Positions 46,101 through 58,100 of a DNA stretch of 64,000 nucleotides are shown here, one piece after another. Source of the stretch: Atrina japonica (Eukaryota > Mollusca > Bivalvia > Pterioida > Pinnidae). Position 1 is the first letter of the stretch. Each line of letters opens with the position of its first letter. The notes under the pieces are model-generated. The model saw only the letters and a list, made by a program, of their open reading frames with translations. It did no database searches and had not been told where the DNA came from. A program made the position numbers and the translations under genes. The stretch covers positions 441,197 through 505,196 of the forward strand of contig BROG01000551.1 of the NCBI GenBank assembly GCA_030159075.1, read 5' to 3'.

Positions 46101-49100
46101 CTATAATCTTGTGAAAAAAGTATTTTACAGAAATATCATGATTTAAGTTCAAATTCAATGTTGAGACACAAAATAAGAGAAAAGAACAGCTAATCTGTCA
46201 TAGATCAGACAGAAAATTCCATGGTGGGCGCCAAGATCCCTCTGGAATCTCTCGTTGTTCCAGCTTGTATGTCTACATCATGTGTCTGGTACAATGTATT
46301 TTGATGTATGGTACGTTCTTTATTCCACCCTGTATGTCTGTATCATATGTATGATATCTTTATTCCTCTCTGTATATTTGTATCATAGGTATGCTATTTT
46401 AATTGCACCCTGTATGTCTATATCATATGTATGATAACATTTTTCTTTTCTGTATATCTGTATTTTTATTGTACCCTGTATGTCTATATCATATGTATGA
46501 TATTTTTATTCCTCTCTGTATATCTGTATCATAGGTATGCTATTTTTATTGCACCCTGAATGTCTACATCAGGTTTCAAATTTTTGTTCCAACTTCCATG
46601 TCTGTATCATGTGCCTGGTATATTGATTCCATCCTGTATGCCTGTATTCAGTCAGTGTATGGTACTTTTGTTCCATCCTGTATGCCTGTATTCAGTCAGT
46701 GTATGGTACTTTTGTTCCACCCTGTATGTATGTATCGTGTGTATGGAACTTTTACTCCTTCTTATGTGAATGCATTGGATTATGCCTAATATATATGATA
46801 TGTGGTACTCAGTTTATTTTACAGCTAAACTACAACAAAGTATATTTATTTTACAGCGTTGTCTTTCGTCGACACAATATACTGGTCTTGAGTGATGAGA
46901 TCTATGCTCGCTTACATTACAACCAGTCACATGACTCCCTAACAAAGGTAAGTCGAAGTCCATTTAACTTAGGTTGACCTTTGAGTGAAATTTTACCGTT
47001 GCCATAGTCTGGATAGATATAGCGCTACACTGAATCATATTGCAAATCTATTGCCATTCGAAAAAACAATTTACCTTGATAAACTTGAAAACATTTTCAA
47101 CTTTTTCTAAGAAAAAATACAGTGCCAACTCTCTTCAGATTTTGTTAGACTTTAATAAAGACATGTATTAAGATAATGTGTGTGCCACTGTGTGCGTGTG
47201 TGTGTGTGTGTCACTGTGTGTGTGTCACTGTATCTGTGTGTGTGACTGTGTGTCACTGTGTGTCAGTTTGTTTGTCACTCTGTGTGTGTGTGTCACTGTG
47301 TCAGTGTTTGTCACTGTGAGTGTGTCACAGTGTGTGTCACTGTGTGCCACTGTATCTGTGTGTGTCACTGTATGTCACTATGTGTGTCACTGTGTGTGTG
47401 TCAGTGTGTTTGTCACTGTGTGTGTGTCACTGTGTGTGTGTCACTGTGTGTGTGTGTGTCACTGTGTGTGTGTCACTATCTGTGTGTGTGTCACTGTATT
47501 ACTATGTGTCACTGTGTGTGTCACTGTATCTGTGTGTGTGTCAGTATGTTTTGTCACTGTGTGTGTGTGTCACTGTGTGTGTCAGTATTTTGTTTTATTT
47601 TATTTTTTAGTTTTATCCTGAGGGTACCATTTTGTGTACAGGATTATCAAAGTGGGCCAGTGCTGGAGGTTGGCGAGTGAGTATAAATACTTAAAACTGC
47701 TACAATTGTTCATTTGACAAAATTAAGTCTTTATTTTACAGTTTATGCTTTTGACATGTACTTATCTTACATATTTTCATATGGGACTAATTCATGTACC
47801 ACGTGATACCGATAATGTGTGTGCGGGACTATTGTTTCTATTAGTGACGATAGCAGTCAGTATCCCGCGGTAATGTCATTTCAGTGGGAAGATTACGTAA
47901 AGTTAAGTTCCATCACTATTGGAAATACTAGTACCGCACAAATGTTATCCGTTATCACGTGGTACATGAGTTAGTCCCATTGATGGGATGGAGCATAAGG
48001 GGAGGGGCAGGGGGGTATGTTTCCATAGAGCTTTATCAGGAGTCAACAATCATAGAAATTTCCACTTGTCCTGCATGACAAGTAGTTTAGAAATCTATGT
48101 GTCCAAATGCAAGAATGACTTGCCTGAAAATTGAGTTTAACATTTAAAGATATTATTTTGTGTTTAAACAAGTATCATTTTTATTGAATCAATTTACAGT
48201 AAAACTCATTATAACAAATTTCAAGGGACCTTCTTTTTCAATTCATTGTAAGGACAATTTGTTATATAGTTATATAGAAGTGGGCTGAAGTGTTACACCA
48301 CAGTTTGTTAAGAACAAAAACTTTCTAAATTAATGCTAAACAGGAACTTTCCAGAGAAATGAAAAGAAAAATAACTTTTTGGTTATTTTTATTTACACAA
48401 TTAAATTAATCAAAGAATAACGCTTGGCAAAAAAGTCAAGAACTTACTTTTATTTTAATGAAATTGATCACTTCGTTATAATACAATAAAATACGTTGGT
48501 TGGGGTGTCAAAGGACATAGAATTTTGTTTGTTGTTGGCAAAAATTTGTTACATAAATTCATTATAAAATTGTTTTTGAACTGAGAATATATAGAGGTGC
48601 AGTCGGCATTATTCAATGATATGTTATTTGCATAAATTTGTACAAACTGAGTTCGTTATATTCATGTTTTATTGTTTGTCTACAGCAATTTCACTTATCC
48701 CATCGCACAAGTGAGAGGGAACATTTACTTGTCCCTCCACAAAATGGACTCGTCCCGGACAGACATGATTGTTGAGCCCTGTTTGTGTTTTAAATGTCAG
48801 TCTAACATCTTAAGTCATTGTAGGTTTAAGCAGCCTTTCTGGAGCCTATGACGACTATGTGTGGAGGTTGGCCAATTAAAATGCACAAGGCTTGTGGTCC
48901 TCTCCCAGATATACACACATACAGTCAACTCTTGTTATAACGGTCAGGTTGGATTCCAGTAAAATCGTCGTTATATCAAATATGCTGTTATGTCAAATTT
49001 CCAGGCTTGGTGCCAATGTAAGATTGCATGAGCATTCTTTGTTGTTAAACCCCTATTTTATGTTAAACATCAGTTCAGTATGATTGCATGAATGATATAA

Positions 49101-52100
49101 AATGAATACAACAAGTAAAATTGTTTTAGTAAATTATGGCAACAATTTTTCATTTTTGATGCTTAGCCATTATAACAAGTCAATTCTATAGGTAAAATTC
49201 ATGTTTGTTCCCGAAAATCACTGCCGGTGCTGGAAAGCAAATATACTGTCATATCAATCAAATTAACATGAATGTAAATTTGTTACCATGAAATTTCTGC
49301 CATTAACCAAAAATGCTGTTATAACAAGAGTTGAATGTATATCGTAGCAAGAATTTTAGCTGCAATATCCAAAAAAAAAAAAAAAAAAAAATGGAGGCCA
49401 CTCAAAATTATAGTGTGTGACATATACCACTCCACGAAAGTAACAATGATACTTAGTAGTAGTGTGTTACAAATGAACATTGACGTTGTAAAATTGTATC
49501 GGGAACATCTCCAAACAAGATTAGATTGTGACACAGGCATTGTGCTTGCTGCCGGGCTTACTGGCTCCTTAAAATATACTTGAATAAATGAAAACTTACT
49601 AGATCTACTCTGATAAGATATAGATCTGAACGTAAGTGCAAAATTATTTTGTTACTTAATCTGAAAATGATAGTGATAGATTGTTATTCTGAGTAAATAT
49701 TGGATGAAGTTAAAAAAAAGTTTTGTTGTTGTTTTTTGTGATTGCTGATGTGTTATGAAATGTTGTATGTTAGTTTTATCAAATTCTGAACATTTTGTAT
49801 TGATGAAATGATCAGAAAAAAAAAAAATTAAAAAAAAAAAAAAAAAAAAAAGATTGGTCTGTTTAGTTTTGCTCTATTTCAGATGGGATATCATATATAT
49901 CCACCAGAGTTGTCCAGCCTCAAGTCAGCGGTGAAAAGTGCAGCTAGTCACACTTACTCGTGTGCTCCAGCACCAATGCAGTATGCTATAGCTAAGGTAG
50001 GATTTTATTTGACCTGAACCTATTGACCTTTGGTAAAAGGCCTTGACACCACACCCTTGGTCACACCCTTTGGCAGACTTTTCCATCATGACGTCACAAT
50101 TAAATGACCAATCAAATGGTTGCGTGAACCAACGTCACAATCAAATGATGTCAAGTAGTGCACATGGAGAGCCACGTGGCACACATTTGGGAATGGAGAT
50201 CAGGTGCGATTGATCTGCCATAGCTCTGTAATGTTCAACCAATGAAAATGCAACTTACAAAATTGAATAGAAAAGAGATTTAATCTATTTTATAAAAAGG
50301 AAACAGTCATGTTTGCAAACTTTCATCGCAATATCTTTGGTGGTTTGAAGCTATCCAAGGTTATGAAAGTAATTCTGTTTTTCCAGATTTTGTGTGCTCA
50401 GTGTTGTATATAATGTTAAAATGTTCACATCTCTTTGCCATTCAATTGCTTACAAGATTCTGTAAGTCATTTTGTCATTAGTCGAAAATGACACACCTAC
50501 GAGGTCATTCAGATGTGACCCCATAGTGGATTGGGTTAGATCCTATATGGCACATATCAGAAAACGGGAGCAATTAGAGATTGGTTTTTTCATAAGATTG
50601 ATTTTAACCAAACTTACAAGAAAGTATCCTAAATGTGAAGTTGTATAAAATTTGTATACAAAAAGGGGTTATTACCCAGTGGCTGCAATAAAAATAAATC
50701 TTTTCAGGAACCAATGATCCGATTTCTTTTAAATTTGGTATACATGATTGTCAAATTGATATATAGAAAGTTTGCAAATGGAAATGAAATTTATTTATAA
50801 ATTTTTCACCTGTCAGTATAAAAGTTAATTTTATGATGCAACAATTAATGTCTGATGAGGCTGGGTAATTAATGCCTGATGAGGCTGGGTAATTAATGCC
50901 TGATGAGGCTGGGTAATTAAAGTTTGATGAGCCTTGGTACTTAATGCCTGATGAGGCTGGGTATTTAAATAACACCAGATGAGACTGGGTAATTAAAGTC
51001 TGATGAGACTGTGTACTTAACATCTGATGAGGCTGGGTAATTAACACCTGATGAGGCTGGGTAATTAACACCAGATGAGGCTGGGTAATTAAAGCCTGAT
51101 GAGACTGTGTACTTAACATCTGATGAGGCTGGGTAATTAACCCTGATGAGGCTGTGTACTTAACATCTGATGAGGCTGGGTAATTAACACCTGATGAGGC
51201 TGGGTAATTAAAGCCTGATGAGGCTGGGTAATTATATCAACACTTAAAGCTCAGTTTGATCATCCACACAGCCATGACCTTTACACAGAATGAGGTCACA
51301 AGTCGTAGGTATGACCTGATACTGAGAAAGAATTATTGAAGCTTCCTCATGTGAGTCAAATGCTCTATGAGTTAGACCAACGCAAGCCCAATTTACTAAT
51401 ATCTAAAAGAATAAAAAAAAATTGCAAGTCATGAGTTGAAAATTTTCAGTTAAGGGGCACTAGCTGTGTATACCAAAAGAAAAAATGTTTCGATTTTTTC
51501 GACTTTTAATATTTTTACTTCATGTACAAAAACAATTAAGAGCTATACACAGGCATAAAAGATCTTATAATCCTATAAATTTTGTGAAAATAAGGTCAGG
51601 TCCAGTGTGGTAGGCTTATTCATATACAAATAGTAGGGCTGAGTTTATCAGTTGCATGTGAAAAAGTGTCAATCTTGGGTTTCTCAAGCAATTTTCACAA
51701 AATATATTGGAATTCAAAAATTTTAATACCTTTGTATGTCTTTTTTTCCGTTATTGCATATCAATCTATAAAGAAGTAAAAAGATGGGGGGGGGGTTGAA
51801 AAAAAAACCAAAAAACAAATATCTATAAATTTGGGGAAATTTGGTATTGTATGTTAATTAGATGTATGAGTTTTGGAGTTAAGGATTAGATCATATGAAA
51901 ACCAAAGTTTTAAAAGATTTTCATACATTTTACAAAATACATGGATTTTACAAATTTGCGATTTTCGACAATTTCACACTTAAAATCTTTAGTGAAATAC
52001 TAAACTTAAGTTCGAGTATTATATTAAACAGGGGAGTATGTGAGATGGCAGGGCAGTTCAGACCTGAGGGTTTTTTTTCTGAGTACTTCAGTTTCCTCTC

Positions 52101-55100
52101 ACAATAACCTCCTTCTAATGTCAAAATAAGTTCCACAGAGACATTTGTATAAGTACCATGAACTAGTTACCTGGGTTAACACATCATCCCCTGAAGTCAC
52201 ATTAGGACCTGCCCATTTCAAAGAATGGTTGAGTCCACTTTCAGAATTCAGGGATGTATGATTTAGAATGAAAATTTCCTATAGTAATTTTACAGTACAT
52301 GCAATATGAGCTTGTTTACTCCTGAATTGTGATAGTTGGCCATGCTGTTTATTGATTTGGGCAAATCTAAATGGACCACTGTCATATTTGTGTAATTGTA
52401 GATGTTTGAAGATGAAGATGCTTGTGATAGTTACATGAAGCACTGCTCAAGGATAATGTCAGCCGTTGGTGATTATTGTTACAGGTAAGTCTGCCGTTTG
52501 TGACTGTTGTTACAGGTAAGTCTTCCGTTTGTGACTATTGTTACAGTTATGTCAGCCATTGGTGATTATTGTTACAGGTTTGTCAGCCATTGGTGATAAT
52601 TGTTACAGGTATGCCAGCCGTTGGTGATTATTGTTACAGGTATGCCAGCCGTTGGTGATTATTGTGACAAGTATGTCAGCTGTTGGTGATTGTTGTTACA
52701 GGTATGTCAGCTGTTGGTGATTATTGTTATAGGTATGTCAGCCGTTGATGATTATTGTTACAGGTATGTCAGCCATTGGTTATTATTGTTACAGGTATGT
52801 CAGCTGTTGGTGATCATTGTTACAGGTATGCCAGCCGTTTGTGATTATTGTTACAGGTATGTCAGCCGTTGGTGATTATTGTTTCAGGTATGTCAGCCAT
52901 TGGTGATTATTGTTACAGGTATGTCAGTTGTTGATGATTATTGTTACAGGTATGTCAGCTGTTGGCGATCATTGTTACAGGTATGTCAGGCATTGGTGAT
53001 TATTGTTACAGGTATGTCAGCCGTTAGTGATTTTGTTACAAGTATGTCAGCCGTTGGTGATAATTGTTACAGGTATGTCAGTCGTTGGTGATTATTGTTA
53101 CAGGTATGTCAGTCGTTAGTGATTTTGTTACAGGAATGTCAGCCGTCTGGATCCTGGGTTTGGAAAATTGGGAAAATATACAACATATTTCCAGAATAAG
53201 AACAACTCAATTTGAGGCATTTGTTTAGAAATACTTAATTTTTATTTATTTTGAAATTCCAAATTTTTATTTTGAAATTCCAAATTGGGATTTTTTGGCA
53301 TATTTTTGTGAAAAAACCCACCATTTTTGCGTTGGGAAGGGTCCTGTAACCGGACCCAAAGTAGGCCTAGGAAAATCCCTGGTATGTATGTGATTTTGTA
53401 TTGAAATTGAAATATTTCAGAAACAAAGTTTTATGTAGAATATTTATCTTTCCAACACCGGTCTGAAAGTACTGTTTTTAGTTGTATTCACACTTTTAAT
53501 CATGCTCTGAAGTCTATTATGGCCTGTAGGGTTGAAAGGGTTAATATAGAACAGAATAGAATGACAAGATGGCTCATCACAGTTGCATTTGGTAGTCATG
53601 ATGGCCTCAGCAGCTTTTTCCACAGAAGGCCAAAATTTAACTGGCCAAAAATAACCACTGTAATTTTGACCATGTAGCCAAATTTGTTTTGTAATGCCAA
53701 AATATTCCAGTTTACATTATTTAAGATTACATGTGTACCATGCTAAAGAGTGTTTATCTCGCATTCAATTTTCGTTCCAGCACACTTAAAACAAATCTGA
53801 TTCAAAACTTTTCATTAATTAGTTTGTTTGTTGCTGTTTAACATCGCACTCAAGAATCTTTCACTCATATAGAGACGTCACCAAATGCCGATGAAAAGCT
53901 TCAAATTATGGGCCTATACTCAGTTTGTTTGTTTGTTTATTGTTGTTTAACATCCCACTCAGGAATCTTTCACTCATGTGGAGACCTTACCAATTGCCTG
54001 TGAAGGGCTTCAAATTTTGGCCTATGCTCAGCACTTATGGCCATTGAGTAGTGAGGGTTCTTTAATGTGCCGATACCTACTGTGACACGGGACCTCAGTT
54101 TTTAATGTCTCATCAGAAGGACAGGAAACCAACCTGTCGCCAGCTGGACTTGAAGTCATGACCTTATGATCAAGAGACGAGTATGGTACCGACTGAGCCA
54201 GGCCGACTCCATTAATTAGTTATACATGCAATGAATTGCCTAGTTATTAATAACAATTGTCTCTTATCATTGCTGTTCATCAGCTGTAACAGATGCAAAT
54301 ATTACCTCGGGCGGGAATGGAACCAGAGACCCTTGATTTATGAGTCTGGTGCTCTGCCACATTATTCTCCTCCATTGCAAGCCTCTCTTAGAGGTTGCTG
54401 TCACCTGTGGGGTGATATCTGGGGATAACCGTCAAGCGTAATTAATACAAATATTGCCTCTGGTGGGACTTGAACTGAGGTCACCTGGTTTACATGTCTA
54501 GTGCTCAACTGATCGTACTACAGGAGAAAAACTACTTCCCAAAGCTAGAAGGAGCACTATGTACCGTAACTAGCACTGCCACATACCTGCCATGAATAAA
54601 TTTTGTGACACATTGCAATTACTATCCAGAACATCTTCATCACTCTCAATTTTTATATTTTGGTGATCCCTTTAACTTATGGTTGATATTTTACAAAGAG
54701 TTGAAATCAGTTGAAGTCCAAGCTGTGAATCTTCTGTCTGGTTACTTCCCAGATATTGGCGTTCTCAGTCCCATTAATATCGTTGTTATTTTACAGAGGG
54801 TTGACATCAGTTGGAGTCAAAGTTGTGAGGCCTATGTCTGGTTACTATATCTTTCCAGATATTGGCTTTCTCAGTCCTTTTAATACCGTTGTTATTTTAC
54901 AGAGAGTTGACGTCAGTTGGGGTGAAAGTTGTGAGGCCTATGTCTGGTTACTATATTTTCCCAGATTTTGGCATTCTCAGAGACAAGTTGAAACAACGAG
55001 GAATAGAAACTTGTGAACAAATGTGTAGTGCTATGCTGGCAGAATGCCGTGTGGCGGTAAGTTACGCAAACAACAAAAAGGAATTATTTTTTACCAAGTT

Positions 55101-58100
55101 TTAAAGTTTTTATGATTCCAAAATTGGGGGAGGGATTTATTTTTTACCTGTCTGTGTACCTGTTTCTGTGTTCTGTCTTTTTACCTGTTTATGTGTTTGT
55201 TGACCTTTGCAAGATTTTCGTTTCCACCAACTTAATTTTTCTTTTCTCAAATTTTACCCAAATTTTTAATGTTGCTATATGTTAGTAAGATCTCGGATGA
55301 GTACCAAGATGGCTTACATTTGGAAATATTTACCGAGTTGTGAGACTTTAACAGTCTTGATAAATGACTAAGCTTAGGGTGGATGGGATGTTGATAAATG
55401 ACAAAGCTAGGGATGAATGGAATCTTGATAAATGACTAAGGTGGGATGAACAGGGTCTTGATAAAGGACTAAGCTTGGGTATAGACGGGGTCTTGATAGA
55501 TGACTAAGCTCGGGATGGACAGGAACTTGTTAAATGATTAAGCTAAGGATGGACAGGGTCTTGATAAATGACTAAACTTGGGATGGACAGGATCTTGATA
55601 AATTACTAAGCTCAGGATGGACGGGATCTTGATAAATGACAAAGGTAGGGATGAATGGGATCTTGATAAATGACTAAGGTGAGATGAACAGGGTCTTGTT
55701 AAATCACTAAGCTCAGGATGGACGGGGTCTTGATTAATGGCTAAACTTGGGACTGACGGGATCTTGATAAATTACTAAGCTCAGGATGGACTGGATCTTG
55801 ATAAATCACTAAACTCAGGATAGACGGGATCTTGATAAATGACTAAGCCCGGGATGGACGGGGTCTTGATAAATGACTTAGCTCGGGATTGAGGGGATCT
55901 TGATAAATGACTAAGCCCGGGATGGATGGGATCTTGATGAATGACTTAGCTCGGGGTTGACTGTATGGGTTCACACTGTTTCTCAAACTCATTTTGTTCA
56001 CATATTCTGTGTTGAGATGTCTCATTACAAAAAATCATATCTACCTTTTTATTTTCTTAAATCCCCCACCCACTCTCCTCTGGTATGAAAAATCAAGGTA
56101 ATATGGTTTCTATTTGTTTGCAATACTTTTGTTTCTGTTAAATGACTTCAATTTTTTTTCTATCCAAATGTATTTTGGAAATGACCATGATTTGGCAATG
56201 TTTGCAAGAGTTACGGTACTTCCTTTGTTGAACAATATATATGAACCTTGAACATTTTTAATTTCTTCTAAACAAATAATTCGCAAGTTCATTCCTCTTC
56301 AAATTTGATTTGTACATGCATGTAGTATCTTTAGGTTTAGGAAAACAAAAATTAAATATTCAGGAACAATATGGTCATGGGTTTTGCAGAGATGGTAGTA
56401 TCCGAGGTAACCAGTAAAGCCATCCAGATTAAACTATGTACAATGTAAATGTCATATTATTTTCCCCAGATGACCCATTTTTCATTATTTATTACATATA
56501 TAGAGAAGTACATTTTTAAAAATTTTTGCATACAGGTAATGGCTGGAGGGCCGGCATTTTTAAGACCACTGAACGAGTTAACAACTCGGTTGTGCTACGT
56601 ACCTTTCAAAGGAGCTGATGGTCTGGCCGCCAGTAGAAAACTGGGTCTCGACAAGCCACTTCCTGAAGACTTTGTGAAAGAGTATTGTACCCCAGTTTAT
56701 GATGGAATACAGGTAACATCAGTGACAAGGTCAAATTTGAACGTGCTTTTTATACAGACCAGAACAAATTTAGATGGGGTGGGAGGGGGCATATAGGTTT
56801 AAGTCTGTCTGTCCAAAATCTTAAAGGTTTTGACCAAACAAAACAGAGCATTGGCAAAGTTAAAGAGGGGATAAGATGATTATAACTTGTGTATATCTTC
56901 GTCATGTTGTTGTTTTTCTCAGAATGAATACAAATTTTAACAAATAATTAAATGCATCAAGATGGACTTTGGAGTCAATACAAAACTGTGGATATGTGTG
57001 CCATACTTGTTCAAGCTTGGATGTTTTTTGACTAAATGGTATTCCACAAACAGGTCATCTTTAAATTTTATAGGTTGGTTTTATAATTTCAAAAATTACC
57101 CGTTTAGGAGGATACTACGCTCTCAAAGTTTAACCTTCCAAGGAATGTATGTGGTACAGTGAAACTTGTATATAAAGACACAAGAAAACTGGTCTTTATA
57201 GGGAGGTGGTCTTTATGTAGAGATTGATTTGTACACAAATGATACTATTAGGGACAGCAAAAACAGTCTTTATGACCAGGTGGTCTTTATATACAGATTG
57301 TCGCTAAAGCAAGTTTTACTGCATTATAAAAGGTGGTTCAGCTTACTCCTCTTGGGTTAGCCCTGAAGTCTGACTCAGGTCAAGCAGTCTAAGCTTAGAA
57401 GTAAACTAAAAAGTGAAGTCAATTACTAACCCTGAAGTCTGACTCAGGTCAAGCAGTCTAAGCTTAGAAGTAAACTAAAAAGTGAAGTCAATTACTAACC
57501 CTGAAGTCTGACTCAGGTCAAGCAGTCTAAGCTGAGCAGTAAGCTAAAAAGTGAAGTCAATTACTAACCCTGAAATCTGACTCAGGTCAAGCAGTCTAAG
57601 CTTAGAAGTAAACTAAAAAGTGAAGTCAATTACTAAACCTGAAATCTGACTCAGGTCAAGCAGTCTAAGCTTAGAAGTAAACTAAAAAGTGAAGTCAATT
57701 ACTAAACCTGAAATCTGACTTGGGTCACACAGGCTAAGCTTAGAAGTAAACTAAAAAGTGAAGTCAATTACTAACCCTGAAATCTGACTCGGGTCAAGCA
57801 GTCTAAGCTTAGAAGTAAACTAAAAAGTGAAGTCAATTACTAAACCTGAAATCTGACTCGGGTCAAGCAGTCTAAGCTTAGAAGTAAACTAAAAAGTGAA
57901 GTCAATTACTAAACCTGAAATCTGACTCAGGTCAAGCAGTCTAAGCTTAGAAGTAAACTAAAAAGTGAAGTCAATTACTAAACCTGAAATCTGACTCAGG
58001 TCAAGCAGTCTAAGCTTAGAAGTAAACTAAAAAGTGAAGTCAATTACTAAACCTGAAGTCTGACTCAGGTCAAGCAGTCTAAGCTTAGAAGTAAACTAAA

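Noticed and set aside
47178..47680. Cysteine/valine-rich proteins of up to 147 codons
   Set aside because: Three overlapping frames of the same GT-rich repeat; the last bases are in fact exon 7 of the aminotransferase in a different frame.
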